Part shown: positions 51,754 to 62,524 of the stretch, in pieces
How the letters are laid out: each line of letters begins with the position of its first letter
How positions within the stretch are numbered: position 1 is the stretch's first letter
Assembly: GCF_032681285.1 (NCBI RefSeq)
Contig: NZ_CP136336.1
Location: 3,831,001 to 3,895,000 of the forward strand
Reading direction: 5' to 3'
DNA from: Piscinibacter gummiphilus
GTDB taxonomy: Bacteria; Pseudomonadota; Gammaproteobacteria; Burkholderiales; Burkholderiaceae_C
DNA: 64,000 nt
Made by a program: the position numbers and the translations under genes
The notes under the pieces: model-generated
What the model saw: only the letters and a program-made list of their open reading frames with translations
Told to the model about the DNA's origin: nothing
The model's database searches: none

Positions 51754-53675
51754 CCCTTCTGGATGAACTCGAGCACGCGCTGGCGCGTGCCCGGGTCGTC
51801 GTCGAACTCGCCGTGCTCCTTGGCCGAACTCACCGGCCCGGGTGCGAGATGCACCAGCGTGTTGGGCAAGCCCGCGCCGTAGACGTCGAAGAACTTCTGC
51901 ATGCCCAGGATCGGCGTGCTCTGCCCACCCTCGAAGGCTTCGCTCACGAGGTACAGCAACGAGCGGCGATAGGCGCCGCAGCTGCCGTCGTCCTGCTCGG
52001 CGCGGTCGGTGAGGTGGAACTGCTGGTACCGCTTCACCGCGCCGGTCTCCATGTGCGGCCGCACACGCCGGTCGAACCAGTCGATGCGCACCGCCGGGGC
52101 CATGAAGCTCACCGACTCGAAGCGCATGCCCTCCTGCACCAGCCGGTCGATCATGAAGCTCGACACGATGCTGCCCGCCGAGTGGCCCACCACGTGCAGG
52201 CGCAGCTTCTTGTTGGCCGCCGCATGCTTGAAGTGGCGGTAGAGCAGCACGAGGCCGGCCTGCTCGTCGTCGGGCACGCCTTCGCGGTACGCACTCATCG
52301 CGTCGGCGTTCTGCTTCATCTCGCCCCACAGGCGCGTGCCGGGGCGGGCCACCAGCTGCTCCAGCCGCTCGTTCCACCAGTCCTTGAGGCCGAAGCCGGT
52401 GCTGCGCGGCACGTCCTTGATGGCATCGGTGATGAGGTTGAGGAGCGTGGAGAAGAAGTCGGTCTCCCACATCAGGAAGACCGGGAAGATCTGGTGCTCG
52501 TAGAGCATCGGCACCCACTGCGCCGCGATCTCGGCCGCCTTCTGCTCGCCGACCAGGCCTCCGTGGGCGTAGATGCAGACATCGACCACGCCGTCGCCGA
52601 GGCCCCAGCGTTTGCGCGCTTCGGCGAGGTGCACGTCGATGAGCGCGCGCACGTCGTCGGGCTGGGTGCGGAAGACGCCGCTGTTGCTGAGCGCCCCGTT
52701 GTTGCCCATGTTGATGATGAAGGGCGAGATCTCGCGGTTGCGCAGCACCTCGCTCGCGGCGAGCGCCACGCGGCCTTCGCGGTCGGTGCGCAGCGTGATG
52801 CTGCGCGAGATCTCGGTGTGGTCGCGCGTGACCACGCCCAGCTGCGCCACCCAGCAGTCCATCGCGTTGCGCAGCCAGTCGTCGTAGGTGAGCACGCCAT
52901 AGCCGTGCGAGCCCCACGTCGGGCCCCAGGAGTTCTGGATCAGGAAACCGCGCTCGTTGTAGCCCACGATCGCAAACGCATGGCCCGGGTGGTCGGCCTG
53001 GCCGCCCTTGACCGGGATCTCCCACACGTTCTTGAACGAGGTCGGGCGTTTGGCCATCGGCGGCAGCTCGAGGCCCTCGTCCCAGCCCGAGTGGCAGCCG
53101 GCGCTCGCGTAGAGGATGCCCACCTCGTTGAGCGCGGCATGCATGTCGGAGAGCGAGCGGGTGTCGATGCGGTAGTAGGCGCCGAGCGGGCGCTTGACAG
53201 CGTCGAACCACCAGTCGTCTTCGATCTTCTTGCTGGCCGGGGGCATGGCCAGCTCCTGGAAGAGCGCCTCGCGGCAGGCGCCGTGCTTGTACCAGCCCTT
53301 GAGCGCACCCCGCAGGCTCGAGCCCTTGTCTTGCGCCGAGCCCGGAAACTCGTCGTAGCGCCGGGCCATCGAATACAGCATGAACGACGAGATGGCCGGC
53401 GTCTTCTCGCGCGCCGAGCGGCGCAGCAGGTGTTCGACGACGAGCGCGAGGCTGAAGCCGGTGCAGGCGTTGGTGTCGCCCTGGTGCTTCACCGGCAATG
53501 CCGTGGCGGGGAAGAGGGTCGCCGCGGGCGCCACGCCCACCTGGGGGCGGAAGGGCCGGTCACGCGCGTCGGGCGGGTCGGGCTTCGCCACGCGCATGAA
53601 CAGCGCGGTGGGTGCCGCCGCCTTGCGGGCGCTCTTGCTGGAACCGGCCTTCGAGGTCTTCTTGCGGGTGACCAT
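51750..53675 (-). CDS. Papain-like cysteine peptidase fused to an alpha/beta-hydrolase
   Basis: A 641-residue fusion. The N-terminus is Lys/Ala/Ser-rich with no typical signal peptide. Residues 55-265 are a C1-type peptidase: Gln65 (VKHQGDTNACTGFS), Cys71, His232 (HPGHAFAIVGYN) and Asn248 (IQNSWG), the full catalytic set. Residues 350-640 have a lipase-like alpha/beta-hydrolase: YAHGGLVGEQ and the elbow GHSAGS (Ser499). I do not know this pairing as a named family. Cytoplasmic location and target are unresolved; secretion by a type VI or other route is possible. Confidence 0.8.
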   Translation of the reverse strand: MVTRKKTSKAGSSKSARKAAAPTALFMRVAKPDPPDARDRPFRPQVGVAPAATLFPATALPVKHQGDTNACTGFSLALVVEHLLRRSAREKTPAISSFMLYSMARRYDEFPGSAQDKGSSLRGALKGWYKHGACREALFQELAMPPASKKIEDDWWFDAVKRPLGAYYRIDTRSLSDMHAALNEVGILYASAGCHSGWDEGLELPPMAKRPTSFKNVWEIPVKGGQADHPGHAFAIVGYNERGFLIQNSWGPTWGSHGYGVLTYDDWLRNAMDCWVAQLGVVTRDHTEISRSITLRTDREGRVALAASEVLRNREISPFIINMGNNGALSNSGVFRTQPDDVRALIDVHLAEARKRWGLGDGVVDVCIYAHGGLVGEQKAAEIAAQWVPMLYEHQIFPVFLMWETDFFSTLLNLITDAIKDVPRSTGFGLKDWWNERLEQLVARPGTRLWGEMKQNADAMSAYREGVPDDEQAGLVLLYRHFKHAAANKKLRLHVVGHSAGSIVSSFMIDRLVQEGMRFESVSFMAPAVRIDWFDRRVRPHMETGAVKRYQQFHLTDRAEQDDGSCGAYRRSLLYLVSEAFEGGQSTPILGMQKFFDVYGAGLPNTLVHLAPGPVSSAKEHGEFDDDPGTRQRVLEFIQKG

Positions 53676-53755
53676 GCTCGCCTCCTCCCGTGAGTGGGAG
53701 CATGGTCCGGCCCGCTGCAGGCCACGTCAAGCCTGCAAAGTAGGGACGACGCGCC

Positions 53756-55420
<1,665 letters not shown>

Positions 55421-55538
55421 GTGGGCGCTTCTCTCGGGTGTAGCGGTCTCGGGTGGAACCGGAAGCCGGGGATTATCCCCGGACAACCGATCCCACCCCC
55501 GGCGCTGCCCCTGCGCCGAAGAGAGGATCGGCCAAGGC

Positions 55539-55919
55539 TCAGTAGTTGCCGACCTGCGTGGGCGTGCGCGTGGACGCGGCCATCGGGAAGGCGATCGCCT
55601 GCAGCGCAAACTTGGCGTAGAACTCGTCGTTGCCCTCCCAGTCTTCGTCGAGCATGCTGGTCGGCACGGTGCGCTCGAAGGTGTAGGTGCCGTCCTTGGT
55701 GATGGTCTTGGTGGGCAGCGCGAACATCGGGTCGTCGCCGCCGTTGAACATGTCATCTTCGCTCCACACACGGGAGGCGAGCTTGAACTTGAGGTTCAGG
55801 CACTTGATGATGTTCTCTTCGGCGTCGTTGAAGCGCACCGTGACCTGGGTCGTGACCTTCACGAGGCCGGAGCCGGCGGTGGATTGCAGCTGCAGCTTGG
55901 GGTTGCTCAGAGTCGGCAT
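55539..55919 (-). CDS. Small beta-rich protein A flanking the ECF/kinase module
   Basis: A 126-residue protein starting MPTLSNPKLQLQSTAGSGL, with no signal peptide. It alternates beta-strand-like segments (VKVTTQVTVRFND, NLKFKLASRVWSEDD) and contains TSMLDEDWEGNDEFYAKF. It resembles the protein encoded at 59779-60240 at its N-terminus (MPTLS-x-P-x-L-x-L), in the strand pattern and in a [ST]SxLDED motif, so the two look like diverged paralogues. Function unknown. AGGAG lies at 7 bases from the ATG at 55919. It is divergent from the sigma factor gene. Confidence 0.65.
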   Translation of the reverse strand: MPTLSNPKLQLQSTAGSGLVKVTTQVTVRFNDAEENIIKCLNLKFKLASRVWSEDDMFNGGDDPMFALPTKTITKDGTYTFERTVPTSMLDEDWEGNDEFYAKFALQAIAFPMAASTRTPTQVGNY

Positions 55920-56089
55920 GTCAAAACTCCTGTTGGATTGAACGTGATGTGTGAAGGAGGCCCGACATGGGCTCCCATGCATACAGACGCAGGCCCGCCG
56001 GCAAACGGCTCTCGCTCATCCAGGGGGGTCGGCACCGCACCGGCGCCCCCCTAGAAACGAAATCGCGCCGAATGGAGAATGCCGCCACC

Positions 56090-56632
56090 ATGAGCGAGAT
56101 CACCCTGTTGCTGGAGCAATGCCAAGCGGGCGACGACGCCGCCAAGGACCGGCTCTTCACCCTGCTCTACGCCGATCTCAAGCGCTTGGCGCGTGCACAC
56201 CTGTCGAAAGCCGGCCCCATCACGCTCGACCCCTCGTCCATCGTCCACGAGGCCTGGCTGCGCTGCGGCGATGCACCGGCCGGCGGCAGCCGGCGCCAGT
56301 TCTTCGCCTACGCGAGCACCGTGATGCGCAGCGTGATCGTCGACCACGTGCGCGAGCGCGCGGCGCAAAAGCGCGGTGGCGGCGTGGCCGAGGTGACGCT
56401 CAGCACCGCCGCCTTCGAAGAGCTGCCGCAGCAACCCGATGCGCTGTCGGTCGACGAAGCGCTGCAGGCGCTGGAGCGGGTGGACGAGCGTGGCCACAAG
56501 CTCGTGGAGATGCGCTACTTCGGCGGCATGACGCTCGAGGAGATCGCCGAGGTGATGGAACTCTCGGTGCCCACGCTCAAGCGCGACTGGCGGCGAGCCC
56601 GCGCCTTCCTGTTCGACTACCTCAGCGCCTGA
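56090..56632 (+). CDS. ECF-type sigma factor (kinase-associated group)
   Basis: A 180-residue sigma-70 family protein with sigma2 (SEITLLLEQCQAGDDAAKDRLFTLLYADLKRLA; DPSSIVHEAWLRC) and sigma4 (RVDERGHKLVEMRYFGGMTLEEIAEVMELSVPTLKRDWRRA) regions. It fits the sigma group that neighbours Ser/Thr kinase genes, which may be controlled by phosphorylation rather than by an anti-sigma factor. The start is uncertain: ATG at 56090 (used here) or at 56072 (MENAATMSE). The kinase gene starts 8 bases after its stop. Confidence 0.88.
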   Translation: MSEITLLLEQCQAGDDAAKDRLFTLLYADLKRLARAHLSKAGPITLDPSSIVHEAWLRCGDAPAGGSRRQFFAYASTVMRSVIVDHVRERAAQKRGGGVAEVTLSTAAFEELPQQPDALSVDEALQALERVDERGHKLVEMRYFGGMTLEEIAEVMELSVPTLKRDWRRARAFLFDYLSA

Positions 56633-56640
56633 GGCTTGCC

Positions 56641-59418
56641 ATGGCCATCACCGCGCCTTCGACCCAGGCATGGCGCGAGGTGATGGCCCTCTTCGACCGC
56701 TGGGCCGACGCGGATGAGGGAACGCGCGCGGCCGAGCTGAAGCGCATCGAAGCCGAACACCCGACGCTCTACCCGCGCCTGATGGCGATGATCGAGGCCG
56801 ACCGTGCGGCCGAGGCGCGCGACTTCCTGGCCGAGGCCGCCCAGGTGCCCGCCGCCGAGCCGGAAGCCGCATCGCACTGGACCGGCACCCGCCTCGGTGC
56901 CTGGGCGCTGCGCGAGCCCGTCGGCTCGGGCGGCATGGGCCAGGTGTGGCTCGCCACGCGCAGCGACGGCCTCTACGCCGGCCGCGCTGCCGTCAAGCTG
57001 CTGCACGCCACGCGCATGGACGCCCAGGCGCAGGCCCGCTTCGCCCGCGAAGGCGAGTTCCTCGCGCGGCTCACGCACCCGCACATCGCGCAACTCCTCG
57101 ACGCCGGCCTCACGGCCGACGGCACGCGCTACCTGGTGCTCGAATACGTGCCGGGCGTGCGCATCGACCACTGGTGCGATGCCCGCAAGCTCGGCATCGA
57201 GGCGCGGCTCAAGCTCTTCATGCAGGTGTGCGAGGCGGTGGCCTTTGCGCACTCGCACCTGGTGGTGCACCGAGACCTGAAGCCGGCCAACATCCTCGTC
57301 ACCGACGAGGGTCACGCGAAGCTGCTCGACTTCGGCGTGGCCAAGCTGCTGGCGGGCGACGACGACGCCGAGCTGACCGAACTCACCCGCGCGGCGCCGG
57401 CCGGGCTCACGCCGGAGTACGCGGCACCCGAGCAGATCGAGGGCCAGCCCATCACGACGGCGACCGATGTGTATGCCTTGGGCGTGGTGCTGTTCGGCCT
57501 GCTCAGCGGCGCGCGGCCGTATGCCAACACGTCGCGCGGCGTGGCGGCGCTGGCCCGCGCCATCGTCGAAGAGCCGCCGCGCAGCCTCACGCAGGCGCTG
57601 CGAGAGTCGCCCGATGCCTCGGCCTCCCGGGGCGCGACCCTGGCCTCGCTTCAGCAGGCCGTGCGTGGCGACCTGGAAACCATCGTCGCCAAGGCGCTGA
57701 AGAAGGCGCCCGAGGAACGCTACGCCACCGTTCAAGAGTTGCGCGACGACCTGCAGCGGCATCTGGACCATCAGCCGGTCAGCGCGCAGGTCGACACCTT
57801 CGGCTACCGGGCGCGCAAGTTCGCGCAGCGCAACCGCGTGCAGGTGGCGGCGCTGGCCGGCGTGATGCTGAGCCTGGTGCTCGGCATCACCGCCACGGCG
57901 TGGCAGTGGCGCAGTGCGGTGCACGAGGCCGATCGAACGAAGGCGGTCATCAAGGTGCTGACCCACATCTTCACCGACCTCTCCCCGGAAGAAAGCGGCA
58001 AGGCGCAGGTGCCGGTCGTCGAGCTGCTGCGCAAGGGCTGGAGCCAGGCGAAGCAGGAGTTGCAGAGCGACCCGGCCTTGCGGGGTGAGGTGGCTCGACC
58101 GCTCGGGCTCATGCTGCAATCCTCCGGCGACATGGCCAACGCGCTGGAAGCCCTGACGATCAGCCGTCAACACCTCGTGGACTCCGGCCAGACATCCACA
58201 CCCCAGTACCTTCAGGTGATGCAGAGCCTTGCCTACATGAAGTCGCGCATCGGGCAGACGGAAGAGGCCAAGGTCCTGCTGGCCGAGTTGATCGACGTCG
58301 CGCAGCGAACGGGCCGCTCCTCCACGGTCGAAGCGGTGAACGCGCAGATCGAGCTGGGCGAAATCCTGCGCCGGGAAGGAAAACTTGCCGATGCGCAGCA
58401 GCAGCTCGCGAAAGCAGCCACCCTGGCGGCGCGTCATCTCGGGGCGGCCCACCCGAGCCACATTCACGCGTTGCAGGAACAGGCCGTCGCGCTGCGAGAA
58501 CTGGGGCGCTGGCCGGAAGCCAGACAGGCCCTGGCATCGGCGGTTCAAAGCGTCGCTTCGGCCAAGCCCGTTCACGGCCTGCTCGCACGCTACGACCTGG
58601 CCATGTTCGAGCTGGACCTCGGGCAGTACCGCGAGGCGGTCAAGCAGCTGCTTCCGCTGATCGACGAGCTGCGCAAGTACTACGGCGAGGGCGACACCTA
58701 CACCATCTACAGCCTGGCGTCGCTCGCCATCGGCCACTTTCACGGCGGAGAGCATGGCAAGGCCGCCGTCGCCCTGGACGATGCGCTGCAAAGAGCGATC
58801 CGGTCATCCGAGCCCGATGTCCGGCAGATCGTGCAGACGATCGCCGCGCGTCATGCGTTGAGGCGCGACGACTGTTTCCTGGCTGAACCCCTGCTGCGCG
58901 CCAACCTGGCGCACTTCGAGTCCGGTGACGGAGCGAGCCGGCCCTTTGCCGAACGCAACCGCATGCTGCTCGCCGAGTGCGAACTCCGGCGCGGGCGTGC
59001 CACCGCGGCTCGAGCGCTGCTGGACGTGACGCTCAAGCACCAGCACGAGATCTACGGCCCGCGCCATGCGGACCTCTGGCCCACGCTCATGCTCAAGGCG
59101 ATTGCGATCGATGCCGAGCAAGGTGCAGCGGTTGCAAGCCCCAGCTATGACGCGGCCTGTGCGATGGCCCTCGCACTCCTGCCCGAGGGCCACCCCGATC
59201 GACGCAAGGTTCAGGTGATGCGCGACCAGGCCCACTGGCGCTCGCAGGCCACCCCGCAGCATCGTGCGGCGCTCTTGGCCTCGCTGCGTGCGTATGGCGA
59301 GGTGCTGGCCCAGCGACCTGATGCGCAGACGTTTTCCGTCTTATCCAAAGAGCTGTTGGAACAGGGGCCGACAGCCAGACTTTCCCCCTCCCCCCTATTG
59401 GCCCTGATGGCCTACTGA
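56641..59418 (+). CDS. Transmembrane Ser/Thr protein kinase with C-terminal TPR-like region
   Basis: A 925-residue protein. An N-terminal helical segment (1-75) precedes a Hanks-type kinase (about 87-375): glycine loop VGSGGMGQV (94-102), ATP lysine K119, HRDLKPAN (210-217), DFG (230-232) and an APE-type PEYAAPEQ. A single membrane helix spans about 400-422. The rest, about 500 residues, consists of helical pairs of TPR type (e.g. EALTISRQHLVDSG, ELGRWPEARQALASAV), presumably extracytoplasmic. The ECF sigma gene directly upstream suggests that this kinase signals to it. All catalytic residues are present. Confidence 0.9.
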   Translation: MAITAPSTQAWREVMALFDRWADADEGTRAAELKRIEAEHPTLYPRLMAMIEADRAAEARDFLAEAAQVPAAEPEAASHWTGTRLGAWALREPVGSGGMGQVWLATRSDGLYAGRAAVKLLHATRMDAQAQARFAREGEFLARLTHPHIAQLLDAGLTADGTRYLVLEYVPGVRIDHWCDARKLGIEARLKLFMQVCEAVAFAHSHLVVHRDLKPANILVTDEGHAKLLDFGVAKLLAGDDDAELTELTRAAPAGLTPEYAAPEQIEGQPITTATDVYALGVVLFGLLSGARPYANTSRGVAALARAIVEEPPRSLTQALRESPDASASRGATLASLQQAVRGDLETIVAKALKKAPEERYATVQELRDDLQRHLDHQPVSAQVDTFGYRARKFAQRNRVQVAALAGVMLSLVLGITATAWQWRSAVHEADRTKAVIKVLTHIFTDLSPEESGKAQVPVVELLRKGWSQAKQELQSDPALRGEVARPLGLMLQSSGDMANALEALTISRQHLVDSGQTSTPQYLQVMQSLAYMKSRIGQTEEAKVLLAELIDVAQRTGRSSTVEAVNAQIELGEILRREGKLADAQQQLAKAATLAARHLGAAHPSHIHALQEQAVALRELGRWPEARQALASAVQSVASAKPVHGLLARYDLAMFELDLGQYREAVKQLLPLIDELRKYYGEGDTYTIYSLASLAIGHFHGGEHGKAAVALDDALQRAIRSSEPDVRQIVQTIAARHALRRDDCFLAEPLLRANLAHFESGDGASRPFAERNRMLLAECELRRGRATAARALLDVTLKHQHEIYGPRHADLWPTLMLKAIAIDAEQGAAVASPSYDAACAMALALLPEGHPDRRKVQVMRDQAHWRSQATPQHRAALLASLRAYGEVLAQRPDAQTFSVLSKELLEQGPTARLSPSPLLALMAY

Positions 59419-59432
59419 AGAAGGAGATGACC

Positions 59433-59741
59433 ATGAGCAAGACGATTCGCGGTGGCCTGCACGCCGCGCTGGCCCTCTGTCTGGGCCTGTGCGTGTCCAT
59501 CGCGCACGCTGCAGACGACAAGCCCAAGGTGTCCAGCGGCAGCAAGGCGGGCGCCAAGAGCGCCTCGTCGCCGCAGGCCGGAACGCAGCAGGCCAAGAGC
59601 ACCGCGGGAGAAAAAGCCGGCACCGCCGCACCGAGCAGCGCCGACACCGACAAGGGCGGGAACATTGCCGGCGCGAAGAAGCCTTCTCCGCCGAAGGTTC
59701 CGCAGGACGCTGCCGCCAAGAAGGCCGCGGTTCAGCAGTAG
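59433..59741 (+). CDS. Small exported Lys/Ala/Ser-rich protein
   Basis: A 102-residue protein with a clear signal peptide (MSKTIRGGLHAALALCLGLC, cut probably after AHA). The mature part is low-complexity, rich in Lys, Ala, Ser, Thr and Pro, with no cysteine and no recognisable domain. The ATG at 59433 has AGGAG at 6 bases, so it is preferred over the ATG at 59427, which abuts the ribosome site. It is 14 bases downstream of the kinase gene, so it is probably the last gene of the same transcript. Confidence 0.65.
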   Translation: MSKTIRGGLHAALALCLGLCVSIAHAADDKPKVSSGSKAGAKSASSPQAGTQQAKSTAGEKAGTAAPSSADTDKGGNIAGAKKPSPPKVPQDAAAKKAAVQQ

Positions 59742-59750
59742 CCAACAACT

Positions 59751-59772
59751 GAAGCCCGGCCTCCCGGGCTTC
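59751..59772. terminator. Terminator hairpin between convergent genes
   Basis: GAAGCCCGG / CCGGGCTTC forms a stem with a 4-base loop between the convergent genes ending at 59741 and 59779. The U-runs on either side are weak, so termination efficiency is uncertain. Confidence 0.6.
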
Positions 59773-59778
59773 GGTTCA

Positions 59779-60240
59779 TCACACCCCGATGCCCGACACC
59801 ACCGTCGCCGATTTCTTGGTGACCGGCGCCCCCGAGATCGTCACGCTGGCGTAGACCTCGTCCTTGCGCGGCATGAAGACGGGCGTGTGGATGTCGGCCT
59901 TGCCGACGAGCTGGTTGCCCGGGTCTTCGTCGAGCGAGCTGGTGTTGACGGCGCGCTTCTCCGAATAGTTCAGCGCGCCCGCCGCGGCGACCGTGATCAC
60001 CTTGTACGGCCGCGGCAACAGCGGCCCGGTGAAGTTGTAGACATAGATCTGGTCGTCGCCGAGCGCATCGCCCGAAGGCAGCACGTCGCCGGTCTTGTCT
60101 TCGCCGAAGAGCTTGATCTCAAGGCGGTAGGTCTTGCCCACGTCGCCCGCGTCGAAGGTGATGCTGCCGGCGACGGTGACGTCTCGCTTGCCGTTGTCGG
60201 TGGCGCCGAGCGTGAGCGTGGGGGTGCTGAGGGTTGGCAT
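59779..60240 (-). CDS. Small beta-rich protein B flanking the ECF/kinase module
   Basis: A 153-residue protein starting MPTLSTPTLTLGATDNGK. It is predicted all-beta, with strand-like segments (RDVTVAGSITFDAGDVGK, RLEIKLFGED, YKVITVAAAGALN) and the motif NTSSLDEDPGNQL. Its N-terminus, strand spacing and SLDED motif resemble the protein at 55539-55919. No signal peptide or enzyme motif is evident. I do not recognise the family. It lies just outside the sigma/kinase operon, on the opposite strand. Confidence 0.65.
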   Translation of the reverse strand: MPTLSTPTLTLGATDNGKRDVTVAGSITFDAGDVGKTYRLEIKLFGEDKTGDVLPSGDALGDDQIYVYNFTGPLLPRPYKVITVAAAGALNYSEKRAVNTSSLDEDPGNQLVGKADIHTPVFMPRKDEVYASVTISGAPVTKKSATVVSGIGV

Positions 60241-60412
60241 GGTGTTTCTCCGTTCAATGAAAGAAGCGAGCGCAGCACGATTGCCACGCTCTGCTCAGAA
60301 GAACGGAACCTGTCGAACAGCGGGATCACCCGCAGTGCCATCGATCTAGGGGGTCTAGATAATAGAAGTTTCGTCTACTAAAACCCCCTGCGACTCACCG
60401 CAGGCCAAAACC

Positions 60413-61648
60413 ATGAACCTCCTGCACCTCCATCGCGCGGCGCGATTCGCGCTCGGCGCCAGCGCTGCGCTGCTGCTCGCCGCCTGCGCCTCCAGCCCAG
60501 CCCCGGCCCCTGCACCCGCGGCGCCGTCACCCAAGCCCGCTTCAGCCTCTGCCACCCCCGTGGCCGCCGGCAGCGTCGACTACAACAAGCCCGACACGTG
60601 GCTGTGCCGCCCCGGCCGCAACGACGTGTGCGCACTGCCCATGCAGGTGACCACCATCGCCGCCGATGGCAAGCGCAGCGTGAGCCCGCCCGTGGTGGCC
60701 AACGCCAACGCGCCCATCGACTGCTTCTACGTCTACCCGACCGTCTCCAACGACCCCGGTGGCAACTCCGACATGAACGCCGACCCCGAGGAGATCGGCG
60801 TGACCTTCGCGCAGTTCTCGCCGCTGCGCACGCAGTGCCGGCTCTTCGCGCCGCTCTACCGCCAGATCACGCTCGCGGCGCTGCGCAGCCGCTTCACGTC
60901 CACACCGATGAAGATGGACGCCGCGATGGCCTATGGCGACGTGGTGGCCGCCTGGAACCACTACCTCGCCCACGACAACAAGGGCCGCGGTGTGGTGCTG
61001 ATCGGCCACTCGCAGGGCTCGCGCATGATCACCGAGCTGGTGGCCAAGGAGATCGAGGGCAAGCCGGTGCACAAGCAGCTCATTTCGGTGATGCCCATCG
61101 GCGCGAACCTCAACGTGCCCAAGGGGCAGGACGTGGGCGGCGCCTTCAAGTCCACGCCGCTGTGCCGCAGTGCCAACCAGACGGGCTGCGCCGTCTCGTA
61201 CGTCTCGTTCCGCGCCAACACGCCACCGCCGCAAGGCTCGCTCTTCGGCCGCGCACCGGCGAACGAATCGGTGGCGTGCAACAACCCGGCCGCACTCGCC
61301 GGCGGTGCGGCGCAGCCCAAGGCCTGGTTCTCCAAGCGTGCCGACGTCAGCGTGGCCACCGGCCTGGGCACGCCCAAGTGGCAGGCGCTCGTGGCCTCGG
61401 TGGACACACCCTTCTTCGCGCTGCCTGGCCTCGTGACCACGCAGTGCAAGAGCGACGCCAACGGCAGTTACCTCGCGATGACGGTCAACCCCGACGCGCG
61501 CACCGACAACATCGGCGGTGACGTGGTGGTGGGCGGCAACGTGGTCGAGACCTGGGGCCTGCACCTGATCGACGTGAGCCTGGCGATCGGCGACATCGTC
61601 GACCTCGTGGGCTCGCAGGGGAAGGCCTACCTCGCCAAGGCGAAATAG
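60413..61648 (+). CDS. DUF3089 alpha/beta-hydrolase lipoprotein
   Basis: A 411-residue protein with a lipoprotein signal (LGASAALLLAACASSPAPAP; lipobox LAAC) and a Pro/Ala linker, then the DUF3089 domain: DTWLCRPGRNDVC, IDCFYVYPTVSND and the nucleophile elbow VLIGHSQGSRMITEL. This is an alpha/beta-hydrolase group of unknown substrate, probably anchored to the outer or inner membrane. The ATG at 60413 is preceded by a spacer with no strong ribosome site. Confidence 0.88.
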   Translation: MNLLHLHRAARFALGASAALLLAACASSPAPAPAPAAPSPKPASASATPVAAGSVDYNKPDTWLCRPGRNDVCALPMQVTTIAADGKRSVSPPVVANANAPIDCFYVYPTVSNDPGGNSDMNADPEEIGVTFAQFSPLRTQCRLFAPLYRQITLAALRSRFTSTPMKMDAAMAYGDVVAAWNHYLAHDNKGRGVVLIGHSQGSRMITELVAKEIEGKPVHKQLISVMPIGANLNVPKGQDVGGAFKSTPLCRSANQTGCAVSYVSFRANTPPPQGSLFGRAPANESVACNNPAALAGGAAQPKAWFSKRADVSVATGLGTPKWQALVASVDTPFFALPGLVTTQCKSDANGSYLAMTVNPDARTDNIGGDVVVGGNVVETWGLHLIDVSLAIGDIVDLVGSQGKAYLAKAK

Positions 61649-61676
61649 GCCTCGCGCACCCGAGCCTGCCGGAGGG

Positions 61677-62159
61677 TCAGTTCTTCGGCAGGCACTCGAT
61701 GAGCAGCTTGCGGTTGCCGTCGAGCCGGGCGCGGATGCGGTTGGAACGGTTGCTGCACCGAGAGCGCTCGGGCGTCCAGCCTTTCCACTCCGACGAGCCG
61801 ATGCTGAAGCTGCCGTTCGGGCCGCAGTCTTCGGTGGAGTTGTCGGCGTAGAGCTTGCAGCCATAGCCGGCATAGACGTTCTTCAGGCGCCAGGTGCCGG
61901 CATCGAAGGCGTTGCCCTTCGTCGAATGGCACCACCAGCGGATGTGGCCGTCCTCGCTGAGCTTCACGGTGAAGGGCGAGGTCCAGTTCGTCTTGCCGTT
62001 GTGGCGCTTGAGGAACACCGGTTCACCGGCGGGGTTGGGGCCGTTGCCCCAGTTCACGATGGTGACTTCGTGGCTGCAGCGGTCGGTCATGATTTCATTC
62101 TTCGCCGAGGCGGCGGTGCTGCATGCGAGCAGCGCGGCGATGAGGCAGAGCGTCTTCAT
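61677..62159 (-). CDS. Exported cysteine-containing protein of unknown function
   Basis: A 160-residue protein with a signal peptide (MKTLCLIAALLACSTAASA) and a mature part containing six cysteines (DRCSHEV, WWCHSTKG, GCKLYAD, EDCGPNG, SRCSNRS, IECLPKN), suggesting disulphides in the periplasm or outside. It has aromatic motifs (WGNGPNPAGEPVF, IRWWCH) but no family I recognise. It converges on the DUF3089 gene, 28 bases apart. Confidence 0.65.
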   Translation of the reverse strand: MKTLCLIAALLACSTAASAKNEIMTDRCSHEVTIVNWGNGPNPAGEPVFLKRHNGKTNWTSPFTVKLSEDGHIRWWCHSTKGNAFDAGTWRLKNVYAGYGCKLYADNSTEDCGPNGSFSIGSSEWKGWTPERSRCSNRSNRIRARLDGNRKLLIECLPKN

Positions 62160-62524
62160 ACGAGTCCTTCAAACAAAAAAGAGAAGTGTTCGCGGCATCG
62201 AAAGGCCGCCGCGCAGCCCGTGGTGCGTTCCGGCGCCGCCTCGACGCGAGACGGCTTGTCTGAAAAGACGAGAACTGGCACCCGCAGGGATCACGCACCC
62301 CGCGTTGCAGGGGGCTCATGGCTGCCGACGGCGTCAAGCCCACATGCCATCGGACCGAAACGCCGCGCCGGCTAGAATGCCGGCACCGTCGCAGTCCCAG
62401 TCACTGCGCCGCTGTCAGTTCTGACTCGAGCGCCAGGGCTTCTTGCCCCGCTCCCCTCCTCCCCTCTGCCTGCGACTGGCGCTTGGTACTCCAAGCGACA
62501 GGCCGATCGTTCTTCCCCCACTCC
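62160..62524 (+). promoter_or_regulatory. Intergenic region and leader of rhlE
   Basis: This 365-base gap holds no convincing ORF. TAGAAT at 62373-62378 is a candidate -10 box; if used, rhlE would have a leader of about 140 bases, with pyrimidine-rich stretches (CCCCGCTCCCCTCCTCCCCT) close to the start. Long leaders are common in cold-induced helicase genes, but no known element is recognised. Confidence 0.35.
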
